Positions 26,701 to 35,640 are shown, numbered from the stretch's first letter. The stretch is DNA of 64,000 bases from CBDDCA01 sp965218205 (GCA_965218205.1 OZ244590.1:620001-684000), one strand, 5' to 3'. Numbers and translations are program-made. Notes: generated from the sequence alone by a model not told the origin.

Positions 26701-29700
26701 ACTAACAGAATTGACAAACTTTTCAAGCGCACAAGCAAAAGACGATACAGGAACAGCAATAACCAGTAATGACGAGCTAGTATATACCGTATATGGCTTG
26801 CAAAAAGATACAACCCCAGCAAATGCACAAGAAGTAGTAAACAATGGAAGAAAAATAGCCATAGGCACCGTAAGTGCAAGCAAGTATACCGTCTCTGGCT
26901 TAGACAAATTAGGGCTGAGAACAGATTCCACTCCACAAGTAACGATAATAGGAAGCAAGCAGTATCATTTTGTGGTAGAAGTAGTAGTAAAGACAGATGT
27001 AACAAAGAAAGTAGTAGGAGCAATAAAGACAGTAGTACTGTCATCAAAAGCAGTAGCGCCTGCCCAGTCCTTAGTGAACGATATATTAGCAGTGGAGAAA
27101 TCGACAACAACAGGAGCAGTAAAAGCAGAACTAACAGTATTGACAACATTTACGAATGCAAAAGACAAAGAAGGAGGAGCTATTAACAGCAATGCAGGAC
27201 TGAGCTATGCAGTATATGGACTACAAAAGACAGGAAGTCCCCCCAGTGTACAGGATGTAGTAAACAATAACAAGAAAGTAGCATTAGGATTAGTAAGTGG
27301 TGGAAAGTATACAGTCAATACACTCACAACACTTGGCTCAGGGCCTTCAGCAGTAACGATACAAGGCAACAGAGATTACTATTTTGTTGCAGAAGTAGCA
27401 GTAAAAACAGATACATCAAAGAAAGTATACAGTACTGTAAAGACAGTAAAGACAGAATCGAAAGCAGTAGCCCCTCAGCAGTCCTCAGTGAACGGTATCT
27501 TAGCAGTAAGTAAGTCGACAACAGTAGGAGCAGTAACACTTGAACTGACAGTACTGACGAGTTTTACAGGACTCAAAGCAGATACAGGAGCAGCGATAAG
27601 CGATAACACAGGGCTGAGCTATACCGTGTACGGCTTACAGAAAGATACGACCCCTACGAAAAATGAAGTACTCGCAGGAAGGAAAGTAGCCATAGGCACA
27701 GTAAGTGCAGGCAAGTACACCGTCAATAGCTTGGATAAGTTAGGCCTTACTACAGACTCTGCAGCACAAGTAGGGATACTCGGCAATAAGCAATATCATT
27801 TTGTAGTAGAGGTAGCAGTAGCAACAGATACAACAAAGAAGGTAGTAGGCAATGTAGAAAGTGTGACGACAGACTCAAAAGCAGTAGCACCATCAGCAGG
27901 GGCATTGTCTGGTAATTTTGCTATGGGACAATCAAATAGTGCAGGAGCCTTAAAGCTCACATTACGAAGATTGACAAGTTTTACAGGACTCAAAACAGAC
28001 ACAGGAGCAGCGATAAGCGATAACACAGGGCTGGTCTACACAGTGTACGGCTTACAGAAAGATACGAACCCCGCGAATGCACAAGAGATACTAAGCACTG
28101 GAAGAAAGATAGCCATAGGCAGTGCCAGTGGAGCAAACAATGCAGGAGTATACACAGTAGAAGCGCTGAGCAAGCTCGGCTTACCAAGCGGTTCACAGGT
28201 ATCGCTTGTATCAGGCAAGCAGTATCATTTTGTAGCAGAGGTAGCAGTGGCAACAGACAAAGCAAAAAAAGTATTGAGCAATATAGAGAGCATTACAGTA
28301 TCGCCAGCAGTGGTACCAGAACAATCCTTAGTGAACAATATACTATCGGTGGCACAATCAAGCACAGTAGAAAAGCTAAAACTACAGCTAACACAACTGA
28401 CACAGTTTACCAATGCAAAAGACAGTACAGGACAAACGATAACAGATAACAGTAGTCTTGTATATACCGTGTACGGCTTACAGAAAGATACGAACCCCGC
28501 AAATGTGCAAGAAATAGTAAGCAATGGAAGAAAAGTAGCCATAGGCATAGTAAGTGAAGGCAAGTACACAGTAGAAGCGTTGGATAAGCTAGGGCTACCA
28601 AGCGATTCAGCACAAATAGACATAGATGGAGGCAAGCAGTATCATTTTGTGGCAGAAGTAGCAATAGCAAGAGTGCCAGTAAAAAGAGTGTATAGTACGA
28701 TACAAAGGATAACAGTGTCTCAAGCGGTAGCTCCTCAACAATCGTTAGTGACAGATATTCTAACAGTAAAATCGGATCCTAGTATAAATGTTGGGGGTAT
28801 TGTCATTAATGTTACTTTGCTTACAACATTTACGGGAGCAAAGAAATTTGATGGATCAAATATTACTGCAAATGCAGATCTTGAGTATAACGCATATCTG
28901 CTAGAAGATACAGGAAATATACCAACAGCAGCAGAAGTACGTACAGGAGGAACTAAGATATCTTTGTTTCGATTGGTTCAAGGAGTATCTTTATTTTCTA
29001 ATACTTCTATTTTTAATGTAAAATCAGAAACAAAGTATCATTTTGTGGTAGAGGTAGTAATAAAATCAGATACAACAAAAACAGTATATAGTAGTGTAAA
29101 AGCTGCTACCTCAACAAAAAAAGTATCAGAAGCAATAGCTCCTCCTAAAGTGTTGCTTGATAATAAATTAGCAGTATCACAATCAAGCCCAATAGGAGCA
29201 ATAAAGCTGGTGTTGACGCAGTTGTCTGAATTTTCACATGGTTTAGGTTTGGACAGAGTGGACACACAAACAAGTGATGGGATCAATATAGACGATAATA
29301 AAAAATTAGTATATACAGTATTTGGTATTCAACAGGATACAGTGCCTACTGCAAAAGAAGTGATAGATAAGGGATCAGAAATAGCACTTCCTACACTAAG
29401 TGGCTCTGCAGTGAAAGGAGGAAGATATACACTAAATGCACTTTCAACAGTAGGCGGATCTGCTATTAAAGGAAAGCGGTATCATTTTGTATTTCAAATA
29501 GCAGTGAAATCTGATCGTACTGCCAAAGTAGTGTCAGATGTGGAAAGTATTCTTGTAAATACCCGTGTTCCTGCTGAGGTAAATGCCATTACGTTTACTT
29601 CAATTTCAGGGGGAGCAAATGGCACAGCAACAGTGCAGTGGGATGCTCCTACATTAGGGAATAATTATAAGAATGATGCAGGAACAGCATTGCAAGCCAG

Positions 29701-31384
29701 TCAAGTATCGTATAAAGTATATCATGCAGAAAAAGGAGCAACAGCAAGAACAGTAGCACAGATTAAATCAGCAGATAATAGTCCTATGACAATAGGAGCA
29801 AATATAAAGACAGCAGGATTGACAAGCCTTAAAGCAGGGGTAAATTACGAAGTAGTAGTACAAGCAGTAAACAGTACCGATGCCACAAAAATGTCAGAGG
29901 GTAAGAGATCAGAATTTAAGACAGCACAAGGAGCAGCACCTAATATGCCTACTGTAGCACTAGAAGCAAATGGGAATGCAATAGAGGTAGATGTTACTGC
30001 ACCGATATTTAAGGGAACAAAGACAGACGGTACAGGATTGACAGAAGATGAGCTAAACTATACATTATACTACCATGCATCGACAAGTACCTTGACAGCA
30101 GCACAGGTAAAAACACAAGCAGGATCAGCAAGTGATGCAAAAGTAGGAGGAGTAAAAACTGATGTAACATCAAAAGCACCATATGTGCTAAGCAATCTCA
30201 ACAAAGGGCAGAAGTACTATATTACCGTAGAGGCAGTAAATAGCATTGTAAACAATAGATCAGCTCCTACTTCTGCAGAAAGTGTTACTACTGCAACCTT
30301 TACGATAGAGTTGCAAAATAGTAATAGTACCTATACCGTAGGTACTGCTATTACGCCAATAACGATAACAAAAGATCCAAGCAATGCAACGTTGAGCTGT
30401 ACCATTGATGCACTAAGAAAAGAGACAGGCTTGCAATTTTCTGTACAGGATGGTATCACTGGCACTCCTAACAAATCGAATGAGCATGATCCTGCTATTA
30501 AAGAGTATAAGTACACTTTAGTATGCACAGGAACAGGTTCGCATACAGGACAGCAAAGGCATAGCATTACAATACAAACAAGGTTACAACAGGTAGCAGG
30601 CAAAGCAGCTAATTATTATAGACCAACGAAAAAGAATGCGTTGAGGGATATTATAGATGCAGAGATAAAGGCACATGGAAATGCTCCTAACCTTAACATG
30701 ATAGATACCAGTGCTATTACTGATATGAGTTATTTATTATATAATGAAGGTAGTTATTCATATGGATATCTTAAGCTAGCAAAATTTAATGGAAATATAT
30801 CAAATTGGAATACAAGTAATGTAACTACTATGAGAAATATGTTGGCTGATGCACTTGTACTTAATAGAGATATATCCCAGTGGGATACGAGTAATGTAAT
30901 TAGTATGAGAGCTTTATTTAAAGCAAATACAAAGTTCAATCAAGATATATCGGGTTGGGATGTAAGTAATGTGAGAGATATGTACCAAATGTTTTATGGG
31001 AATGCAGATTTTAATAAAGATATATCGGACTGGGATGTAAGTAATGTTCAAGATATGAGTAGTATGTTTTTTGTTGCTGAAAAATTTAATCAAGATATAT
31101 CAAAATGGAAAGTGCATAATGTTGCACGAATGAGCAACATGTTCCGATTAGCAAAAGCATTTAATCAAGATATATCGGATTGGGCGATACAAACTAATAT
31201 ATCATATGAAGGTATGTTTAAAGAAGCAACGGTATTTGATCAAAATTTATCGAAATGGAGAATATGTACTTATAGAGTTTCTGATACTTTTGATGCTATG
31301 TTTGCAGGATCAGCTATGGAAGGGACAACAGCACAATATCCAACGAAATTGCATAGTAGTACTAATTCAGATCTTTGTTTCTAA
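23765..31384 (+). CDS. Giant surface lipoprotein with FN3-like modules and DUF285 repeats (phase-variable, OFF in this read)
   Basis: The open frame covers 2539 residues. The probable true start is ATG 23737 (SD AAGGAG), out of frame through the G15 tract; the only in-frame start is a TTG abutting the tract and lacks an SD. Signal: basic RK-I-poly-Gly, hydrophobic LSFLVYVIIAAILIAC with lipobox LIAC, then a Ser-rich linker. Then FN3-like domains (about 40-800), eight tandem modules of about 140 residues (about 810-1935, each with YTVYGLQK and YHFVVEVAVKTD), another FN3-like pair, an Ig-like domain (about 2180-2280) and BspA-like 25-residue repeats (about 2308-2500: FNQDISGWDVSNV, M--MF). Likely a surface-anchored adhesin. 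Base composition differs between modules. Confidence 0.8.
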   Translation: MGGGGGRLSFLVYVIIAAILIACTDSSSSSSGGGSDPTPPTPTTLGSVSDVSIASVANNGSLKLSWEAPGAESVVITASPVGTTGQSFSVTVPAQEYKELFLGGLPYELKGLKEHTAYTIEMQAQSGSQKSSKVSQEIITSADTTVPQDGFFHVGVEKAGDNQLKVVWDTKRLGKGKTDISKAEVQIENASGEVVAKKAISNIERGELTFSVATSSNVRYAVKIVYEDINGNKASVKEELTDIDPSKLTEAVPALQASNVTVEAKDKTGAAADESLLITWGSYDVSGAVELLVVVETSTGQVVADARVTKDSVAQVANATEEKGIMYVGQNGVAVKHLYGVQSYKAIVRPYKNGRYYTAVEKEGTTTDTQTEAVTNVGVVAGQTRVIVSWQAPQVGDYAGVKITVTKGITAVKTETITSSSIRNAEITGLEAATKYKVSVVSLDTAKNEGTAVDKQVTTLTNADTEAPDAVGSITSTVVLSGGKKALRIEWVAPNTTLAKNQDIKEYLVRVAEKEAPNTEVLAPTAVKYPATKFYKEIASLESGKTYEVKILSKDYAGNESEKTAEVTVPAALAAPSKEGVEGITLDTSGKIRAKVAFKTGPGSSIYYRVRMNEGATVVAEKSITGSTKEIYFGIADGLEVANTEGTAKEYGFFLIEIKGGQVSPATDIATTKLKVWDSVSTAPPAPRVATLKETQSFKGVYEFSIGTFGASYKTPAGTELSQAQVAYRVYIAEGEHSTLNEIKAESTVRSRTVQGSNSATKHRITFAGEDTKTYTVGVAAINTLNSTKMASGTAGTIKKLTMEGVQAVPPAQSLVNDILAVSKSQTREGTIKIEVTELTTFTNAVDASGDPILDNDGLVYTVYGLQKNTNPANAQEVVSNGRKVAIGSAKNGKYTKDGVEKLGLTSETPQAQIAIKGKAQYHFVVEVAVKTDTTKKVYGAVESVTTGSQAKAPLQSAINPLLTVVETKPVPTGTIDLELTELTNFSSAQAKDDTGTAITSNDELVYTVYGLQKDTTPANAQEVVNNGRKIAIGTVSASKYTVSGLDKLGLRTDSTPQVTIIGSKQYHFVVEVVVKTDVTKKVVGAIKTVVLSSKAVAPAQSLVNDILAVEKSTTTGAVKAELTVLTTFTNAKDKEGGAINSNAGLSYAVYGLQKTGSPPSVQDVVNNNKKVALGLVSGGKYTVNTLTTLGSGPSAVTIQGNRDYYFVAEVAVKTDTSKKVYSTVKTVKTESKAVAPQQSSVNGILAVSKSTTVGAVTLELTVLTSFTGLKADTGAAISDNTGLSYTVYGLQKDTTPTKNEVLAGRKVAIGTVSAGKYTVNSLDKLGLTTDSAAQVGILGNKQYHFVVEVAVATDTTKKVVGNVESVTTDSKAVAPSAGALSGNFAMGQSNSAGALKLTLRRLTSFTGLKTDTGAAISDNTGLVYTVYGLQKDTNPANAQEILSTGRKIAIGSASGANNAGVYTVEALSKLGLPSGSQVSLVSGKQYHFVAEVAVATDKAKKVLSNIESITVSPAVVPEQSLVNNILSVAQSSTVEKLKLQLTQLTQFTNAKDSTGQTITDNSSLVYTVYGLQKDTNPANVQEIVSNGRKVAIGIVSEGKYTVEALDKLGLPSDSAQIDIDGGKQYHFVAEVAIARVPVKRVYSTIQRITVSQAVAPQQSLVTDILTVKSDPSINVGGIVINVTLLTTFTGAKKFDGSNITANADLEYNAYLLEDTGNIPTAAEVRTGGTKISLFRLVQGVSLFSNTSIFNVKSETKYHFVVEVVIKSDTTKTVYSSVKAATSTKKVSEAIAPPKVLLDNKLAVSQSSPIGAIKLVLTQLSEFSHGLGLDRVDTQTSDGINIDDNKKLVYTVFGIQQDTVPTAKEVIDKGSEIALPTLSGSAVKGGRYTLNALSTVGGSAIKGKRYHFVFQIAVKSDRTAKVVSDVESILVNTRVPAEVNAITFTSISGGANGTATVQWDAPTLGNNYKNDAGTALQASQVSYKVYHAEKGATARTVAQIKSADNSPMTIGANIKTAGLTSLKAGVNYEVVVQAVNSTDATKMSEGKRSEFKTAQGAAPNMPTVALEANGNAIEVDVTAPIFKGTKTDGTGLTEDELNYTLYYHASTSTLTAAQVKTQAGSASDAKVGGVKTDVTSKAPYVLSNLNKGQKYYITVEAVNSIVNNRSAPTSAESVTTATFTIELQNSNSTYTVGTAITPITITKDPSNATLSCTIDALRKETGLQFSVQDGITGTPNKSNEHDPAIKEYKYTLVCTGTGSHTGQQRHSITIQTRLQQVAGKAANYYRPTKKNALRDIIDAEIKAHGNAPNLNMIDTSAITDMSYLLYNEGSYSYGYLKLAKFNGNISNWNTSNVTTMRNMLADALVLNRDISQWDTSNVISMRALFKANTKFNQDISGWDVSNVRDMYQMFYGNADFNKDISDWDVSNVQDMSSMFFVAEKFNQDISKWKVHNVARMSNMFRLAKAFNQDISDWAIQTNISYEGMFKEATVFDQNLSKWRICTYRVSDTFDAMFAGSAMEGTTAQYPTKLHSSTNSDLCF
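23767..23781 (+). repeat. G15 tract (phase-variation switch, OFF as read)
   Basis: Fifteen G follow the codons for MITNNMTRKI that start at ATG 23737. With 15 G this frame meets TAG at 23782-23784. The downstream open frame is in another register; 14 or 17 G would join the two and give a continuous lipoprotein precursor. The tract encodes glycines, so length change by three is tolerated. Confidence 0.85.
26193..29570 (+). repeat. Eight tandem modules of about 420 bp in the lipoprotein gene
   Basis: Each unit opens with P-x-Q-S-L-V-N-x-I-L-x-V-like text and contains YTVYGLQKDTNPANAQE, GRKVAIG, GKYTV-LDKLGL and YHFVVEVAVKTD. Starts are near 26193, 26629, 27058, 27473, 27890, 28315, 28733 and 29150. 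The first and third units share a long identical stretch at their start (near 26194 and 27058). Homology this high supports unequal recombination in frame. Confidence 0.8.
30780..31250 (+). repeat. BspA-like (DUF285) 25-residue repeats, locus 1
   Basis: About six repeats of roughly 75 bp encoding F-N-x-D-I-S-x-W-D-V-S-N-V-x-x-M-x-x-M-F. This surface repeat occurs in BspA-type adhesins. The DNA here is much more AT-rich than the central modules of the same gene. Confidence 0.8.
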
Positions 31385-31410
31385 TCTCATTTAGGAGCAT
31401 CATTGTACAA

Positions 31411-31446
31411 AAAAGGAATACAAGCATGTCTTGTATTCCTTTTTCT
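31411..31446 (+). terminator. Intrinsic terminator of the first lipoprotein gene
   Basis: AAAAGGAATACAAG (31411-31424) pairs perfectly with CTTGTATTCCTTTT (31430-31443) over a 5-base loop and is followed by TCTT; the A/T flanks supply a U tract. It isolates the lipoprotein gene from the flaA pair. Confidence 0.8.
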
Positions 31447-31546
31447 TCATGTATATACGGTAAGTAAATAGAATAGATATAAAGATATTTTTAGAAAAAA
31501 GCATACATTTCTATTCTTTTAAGACGATATAAGTAATAGAGAAAAA

Positions 31547-31575
31547 TTGACAAAAGACATATTTTATGATAGTAT
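31547..31575 (+). promoter_or_regulatory. Promoter of the flaA pair
   Basis: TTGACA (31547-31552), 17 bases, TAGTAT (31570-31575). A sigma-70-type promoter, in contrast with the sigma-28-like box of flaB, fitting the usual spirochaete pattern of separate control for sheath and core. Confidence 0.55.
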
Positions 31576-31635
31576 AAATATAAGCATTATTCTAATTTTT
31601 CTGATAAATTAAATATAAAAAGGAGTGTAATTGTA

Positions 31636-32508
31636 GTGTTTCATAAAAAAACAATAACATTATTAGTAATGTCATTGCTCTTTTTCGTTGTATTCATTGG
31701 GTATCTTGGAGCTCAGTCTTCTCTTTCTCATGTTGCCAGTTCACGCTTGCTAGAAAGTTTTGATGGACAAGAAGATTCTCTTATAAGCGGATACAAGTGG
31801 GAAGTAAAAGCAAGTAGATTTATAACAAAAACTGAGGATAAGCCATATCCACGATGGAAATATATTGCAGGATATAATCCTTTATTCTTACCACATATTA
31901 TGCGTGGTAGCAATGAAGAAGAAGAGCAAAGGTTACTTGTTGTGAGATCCGCGTTCAATTTAAAAGGCACGAATTATCTTTACTTAATTCCGACTGATAC
32001 TGATCCAGAAAAAAAAGGAATTAAGCCAGGTATTTTCACCTATGAACAAGATGCAAGGGATGGAGAATCATTTAAGAAAGGTGATCCAATACCAGGTATC
32101 TACTTACGCGAAGCAGTAGGAGGTGTTGGTATATATGCCCTTGGTGTTCTTAGAGATTACTTTGTATCTATTGAATTTCAAAATTTCTATGGTGAAGTTT
32201 TTCTGGTAAATGTGGGAAATTTGAATTATAAAGGATGGAAAGTACTTGAAGGAGATGTGCCTTTTTATAAATATGTGAGTACAAGAGATTTGGTGGAAAA
32301 TGATTATTATTTACGATTGAACAAAATAATCATAAGAACTGGAGCAGGGGAAGCAGTAAATGATTTTGATTTATTCTTTGATTCTCTTTTTGTTACCGTT
32401 CCTATTCAGGAAGATTCTTCTGATTATTATGATGGGTATCAGCTTACAAAACCAAATATTAGAGATAGTTTCTTCAGTGATGATGAAGAAGATAGTAATG
32501 AACAATAG
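31636..32508 (+). CDS. Flagellar filament outer-layer protein FlaA-like (first copy)
   Basis: 290 residues. N-terminal signal peptide (FHKKTITLLVMSLLFFVVFI, then GAQS cleavage region) for Sec export to the periplasm. FlaA-family features: LESFDGQED near the mature start, GGVGIYALGVLRDYFVSIEF, and the family core VNVGNLNYKGWKVLEGDVP, with an acidic C-terminus. FlaA proteins coat the FlaB core of the periplasmic flagellum in spirochaetes. GTG start 11 bases after AAAAAGGAG. Twenty bases upstream of the second copy, same transcript. Sheath role inferred from family. Confidence 0.8.
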   Translation: MFHKKTITLLVMSLLFFVVFIGYLGAQSSLSHVASSRLLESFDGQEDSLISGYKWEVKASRFITKTEDKPYPRWKYIAGYNPLFLPHIMRGSNEEEEQRLLVVRSAFNLKGTNYLYLIPTDTDPEKKGIKPGIFTYEQDARDGESFKKGDPIPGIYLREAVGGVGIYALGVLRDYFVSIEFQNFYGEVFLVNVGNLNYKGWKVLEGDVPFYKYVSTRDLVENDYYLRLNKIIIRTGAGEAVNDFDLFFDSLFVTVPIQEDSSDYYDGYQLTKPNIRDSFFSDDEEDSNEQ

Positions 32509-32528
32509 GCAGATAGGGAGGAAATATA

Positions 32529-33248
32529 ATGTTTCATAAGAAAAATATACTAATAGTCATGCTTATTTTTATGCTCATAGGAAGTGTATATTCTCAGAGT
32601 ACTGAAAATGATAATCAGACAACAACAAGAGTACCCGCAGATACAGGGCGTCAGCTTTTAAGAGAGATGCTTGTAACATCGTTTGAGGACCCTACACTAT
32701 GGAGAATAAGTATTTCTGAGGATGAAGGAACAACAAAAGTTCGTAGGATTTCTGGTGGACCAGCCCTAGAAAAAAAGCAAAATTTAGGACAAGAAGAAAA
32801 AAATATTTTTCCTGGTGATGAATATGTGCTTGGTGTAAAGGCAGAATTTTATAGAAGAAGCGAAACTGTTATTGATATGGAGCTACAGAAAGCTATGTTT
32901 ATTCCTGGTATTGCTAAAAAATTATCTTTATGGGTACTTGGGAGAGATAAACGTCATACATTATCTGCACGTGTACTTGATATGAATGGAAATATACTAA
33001 CATTACCTATAGGGCAATTAAATTTTAGTGGATGGAAAAAGCTTGAAGTAGTTATTCCTGAATCGTTTGCACAAGAAGATTTACGAAGAGGCAATTTTTA
33101 TGGAATGTATCTTTTAGGATTAAGAATAGATACATACTTTCAAGATACTGTAGGTTCTTATTATGTTTACTTTGATGATTTACGGGTTATCCGAGATGCC
33201 ATGATTGATGCTAACAAGAGTGAGGATGATATATCGGATGGATGGTGA
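32529..33248 (+). CDS. Flagellar filament outer-layer protein FlaA-like (second copy)
   Basis: 239 residues. Signal peptide KKNILIVMLIFMLIGSVYSQ, then a FlaA domain: TSFEDPTLWRISISED, KLSLWVLGRDKRHTLSARVL and the hallmark LPIGQLNFSGWKKLEVVIP. A clear SD (GGGAGGAAA) precedes the ATG. Paralogue of the preceding gene; spirochaetes often have two or more FlaA proteins that share the sheath and influence filament stiffness. Confidence 0.85.
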   Translation: MFHKKNILIVMLIFMLIGSVYSQSTENDNQTTTRVPADTGRQLLREMLVTSFEDPTLWRISISEDEGTTKVRRISGGPALEKKQNLGQEEKNIFPGDEYVLGVKAEFYRRSETVIDMELQKAMFIPGIAKKLSLWVLGRDKRHTLSARVLDMNGNILTLPIGQLNFSGWKKLEVVIPESFAQEDLRRGNFYGMYLLGLRIDTYFQDTVGSYYVYFDDLRVIRDAMIDANKSEDDISDGW

Positions 33249-33249
33249 T

Positions 33250-34098
33250 TTAGCATCGTAAAAAATGAAGAAGATTTTGTTTAGTACATTGTATTAAGCT
33301 ATGTATATCTGTTAATTGTAATGCCGCTACTGTTTCGTACAGAAGTGGCATATTTTTTGGATGATTCTTTTCTGAACGTATTTTTTGATGGCTTAAATAA
33401 GGAGCGTCCGTTTCTAAGAGTAATGTATTAGGAGGGATTGTTTTGATAACTTCTTGTAAGAGTATATTTTTTTTGTAGCTTATATTAGCAGTAAAAGATA
33501 TATAAAACCCAAGTTCTAAACAGTGTTGTGCTTGTTCTTTTGTTCCGCTAAAACAATGAATAACTCCTATAGGATATTGGGAGTACTGTGGATCTTGTAT
33601 ATCAATAGCATGTGTTTTATAAAAAGTATCAATCTCATAGAGTATATCTTCTAATGAATCTCGTGAGTGTATGATAAGCGGTTTGTTGTATTCAAATGCC
33701 ATACTGAGATGTAAGCGAAATATATCTTTTTGTTTTTCTTTGCTTGCTCTTTGAGCAAACCAGTCGAGTCCACATTCTCCAATAGCATCTGCTGTAGGGA
33801 TAGCTTTATGTAATAAAGGTTCAATTTCTTGTACTGTATAGTGTTCGCAATAGTTTGGATGTAGCCCTACGCTAAAATATATGTGTTGATATTTAGAAAA
33901 TTTCTGTTTTCGTTGCTCTAAATCTTTTGGTTCAATACCAATATCAAGTAAGTACATTTCTTTTGAACTAAGATATTCTAAGTCTCTATGGAGTGTAGGG
34001 TGAAACTTTTCTGTAAGTGTAAGATGACAATGGCTGTCTATAATAGGGAAAGAGAGAGGGTTTGTGCATGTGTTTATTTGTTTGTTTACATTGTTCAT
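33250..34098 (-). CDS. tatD: TatD family metal-dependent DNase
   Basis: 282 residues from the ATG at 34098. Metal-binding HCH near the N-terminus (IDSHCHLTL), ECGLDWFAQ, IHSRDSLED, GVIHCFSGT and the final LLLETDAPYL with Asp. TatD proteins are 3'-5' exonucleases linked to DNA repair. A longer reading to 34143 is possible but neither start has an SD. TATAAT (34105-34110) ends only six bases before the chosen ATG, suggesting a leaderless mRNA. Divergent from the HAD gene. Confidence 0.92.
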   Translation of the reverse strand: MNNVNKQINTCTNPLSFPIIDSHCHLTLTEKFHPTLHRDLEYLSSKEMYLLDIGIEPKDLEQRKQKFSKYQHIYFSVGLHPNYCEHYTVQEIEPLLHKAIPTADAIGECGLDWFAQRASKEKQKDIFRLHLSMAFEYNKPLIIHSRDSLEDILYEIDTFYKTHAIDIQDPQYSQYPIGVIHCFSGTKEQAQHCLELGFYISFTANISYKKNILLQEVIKTIPPNTLLLETDAPYLSHQKIRSEKNHPKNMPLLYETVAALQLTDIHSLIQCTKQNLLHFLRC

Positions 34099-34104
34099 AA
34101 TTGT

Positions 34105-34127
34105 ATTATATACTAAACATAGAGAGT
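34105..34127 (-). promoter_or_regulatory. tatD promoter, probably leaderless
   Basis: On the minus strand TATAAT lies at 34110-34105, and transcription would begin at or next to the ATG at 34098. The matching -35 region is weak (TTATAA-like, about 17 bases upstream). No SD is present for this gene. Confidence 0.4.
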
Positions 34128-34152
34128 TTATAATGTAACTCATAGGATAAAA

Positions 34153-35010
34153 ATGAACAATACAATATCAGCACAAGATACAGTAGCAATACCAAGCAAT
34201 ACTATATGTTTTATAGCATGTGATCTTGATGGTACTCTTTTGAGAGATGATCATATGTGTAGTGACTATACCAAAGAGGTATGGAAGGCTCTTCTTGAGA
34301 AAGAAATTTATTTTGTGCCAGTTACTGGCCGTCCTTTTTCTGCTATGAAAAATCATGTTCCATTAGAGCTATGTAAGGATATTATATGTACGAACGGTGT
34401 GCATATATATAGCAAGAAGAGTATGGATAAGGAAATTGAGCTTATTGTATCTACTGATCTTGCATGGCCAGTTGCTCAAAAGATTATTGATATACGAGAT
34501 AATCAGTTTCCAAATGTGCATATACATCTCTATCAAGGAGAGACGCTCTATACTCTAAAAGAGAATGAATACTCTAAGGTGTATGCTAGTAGAACAAGTG
34601 TTACATTTACTACAATCTCTAGTTGGAAATCGATAGAAAATGCCCCTGTATCAAAGATAATGTTTGTAAGCTGGGATAATAGTATATTACAAGATATAAA
34701 GAGGCATCTTGATACTATAGAAGGCATACATGCAGTATTTAGTTCTAAGGAATATCTTGAGGTATTTAGTAATGAGGCATCAAAAGGACTTGCTATCCAG
34801 TATTTACTAGAGAAATACGATCTGACCTCAAAAAATGTGCTTGCGTTAGGCGATTCTTATAATGATATATCTATGTTTGATGTGTGTGACTATGGCTATA
34901 TCATGAAAAATGCCAATGACGATTTACTTCCTCACTTAAAAAGAACGCCTTACAGTAATAATGAGGATGGAGTGGCAAGATTATTGAAAGATATGTTACT
35001 TACTCCATAG
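34153..35010 (+). CDS. HAD-superfamily hydrolase, Cof type
   Basis: 285 residues. HAD motif I CDLDGTLLRDD (about 23-33) with the nucleophile Asp, motif II in VPVTGRPFS, Lys in NEASKGLA, and motif IV in LALGDSYNDISMF. The large C2B cap between motifs II and III marks the Cof/YkrA group, mostly sugar-phosphate or nucleotide phosphatases. The specific substrate is unknown. Divergent from tatD; start close behind a weak AGGAT. Confidence 0.88.
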   Translation: MNNTISAQDTVAIPSNTICFIACDLDGTLLRDDHMCSDYTKEVWKALLEKEIYFVPVTGRPFSAMKNHVPLELCKDIICTNGVHIYSKKSMDKEIELIVSTDLAWPVAQKIIDIRDNQFPNVHIHLYQGETLYTLKENEYSKVYASRTSVTFTTISSWKSIENAPVSKIMFVSWDNSILQDIKRHLDTIEGIHAVFSSKEYLEVFSNEASKGLAIQYLLEKYDLTSKNVLALGDSYNDISMFDVCDYGYIMKNANDDLLPHLKRTPYSNNEDGVARLLKDMLLTP

Positions 35011-35054
35011 GAGCGTTTTTGAGAGTACTGTGAGCTGTTATTTCTAAAATGAAA

Positions 35055-35282
35055 CTAAATGTGTAAGCCGTATTTTTTCACAAAATTGAGAAAGCCTATT
35101 TTATCTATACTCCGTAAAGTAGATGTAGACACCCTAAGGCGAACACTTTTTTTAAGTTCTGGAATATAAATCTTTTTATTTTGTAAATTTGGATACTGTC
35201 TTCGTTTACTTTTGTTGTGTGAATGAGATACATTATTGCCTGTAAGTGGACTTTTTCCACTAATCATACATCTTCTTGCCAT
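35055..35282 (-). CDS. rpmB: 50S ribosomal protein L28
   Basis: 75 residues beginning ARRCMISGKSPLTGNNVSHS, with HNKSKRRQYPNLQNKKIYI and a terminal segment STLRSIDKIGFLNFV typical of L28. Located 58 bases downstream of rpmG on the same strand, the usual rpmB/rpmG pairing. Confidence 0.95.
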   Translation of the reverse strand: MARRCMISGKSPLTGNNVSHSHNKSKRRQYPNLQNKKIYIPELKKSVRLRVSTSTLRSIDKIGFLNFVKKYGLHI

Positions 35283-35340
35283 ATGCTTTCCTGCCTTATT
35301 TTGTTATAATTTTACTGGTAGTTGTACTGATAATTGTTAT

Positions 35341-35514
35341 TTATGCTTTTCCAACTTCTTTATAAAGTGCATGTTTTCGTATAAAAGGATCGTATTTCAT
35401 AAATTCAAACTTATCAGGGGTATTCTTTTTGTTCTTTTTTGTATAGTAACAATGACCACTTTCACTGCTTTTAAGACGAATACGTATAAAATTATTTTTA
35501 CTCTTTTTTGCCAT
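35341..35514 (-). CDS. rpmG: 50S ribosomal protein L33
   Basis: Short gene read directly from the minus strand: 57 residues, opening MAKKSKNNFIRIRLKSSESG and continuing HCYYTKKNKKNTPDKFEFMK. L33 family by the YYTKKNKKN and P-x-K-x-E-x-x-K-Y-D-P text. It is the zinc-free form: the paired cysteines are absent. SD GGAAG precedes the ATG at 35514. Confidence 0.93.
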   Translation of the reverse strand: MAKKSKNNFIRIRLKSSESGHCYYTKKNKKNTPDKFEFMKYDPFIRKHALYKEVGKA

Positions 35515-35640
35515 AAAAACTTCCTTATATATATTTTAACTGTAAGTAGAGAGCTTTGTCAAGTCACATACCCTACTTGATATTTTTATATATATGTGGT
35601 ATTCTATATATATACTAATTATATTTATATAGAGGATAAT

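Noticed and set aside
26289..27149. Long minus-strand open frames opposite the lipoprotein modules
   Set aside because: Leu/Ser-rich shadow of the GCA/GTA-rich repeat coding; no SD, and they repeat with the module period.
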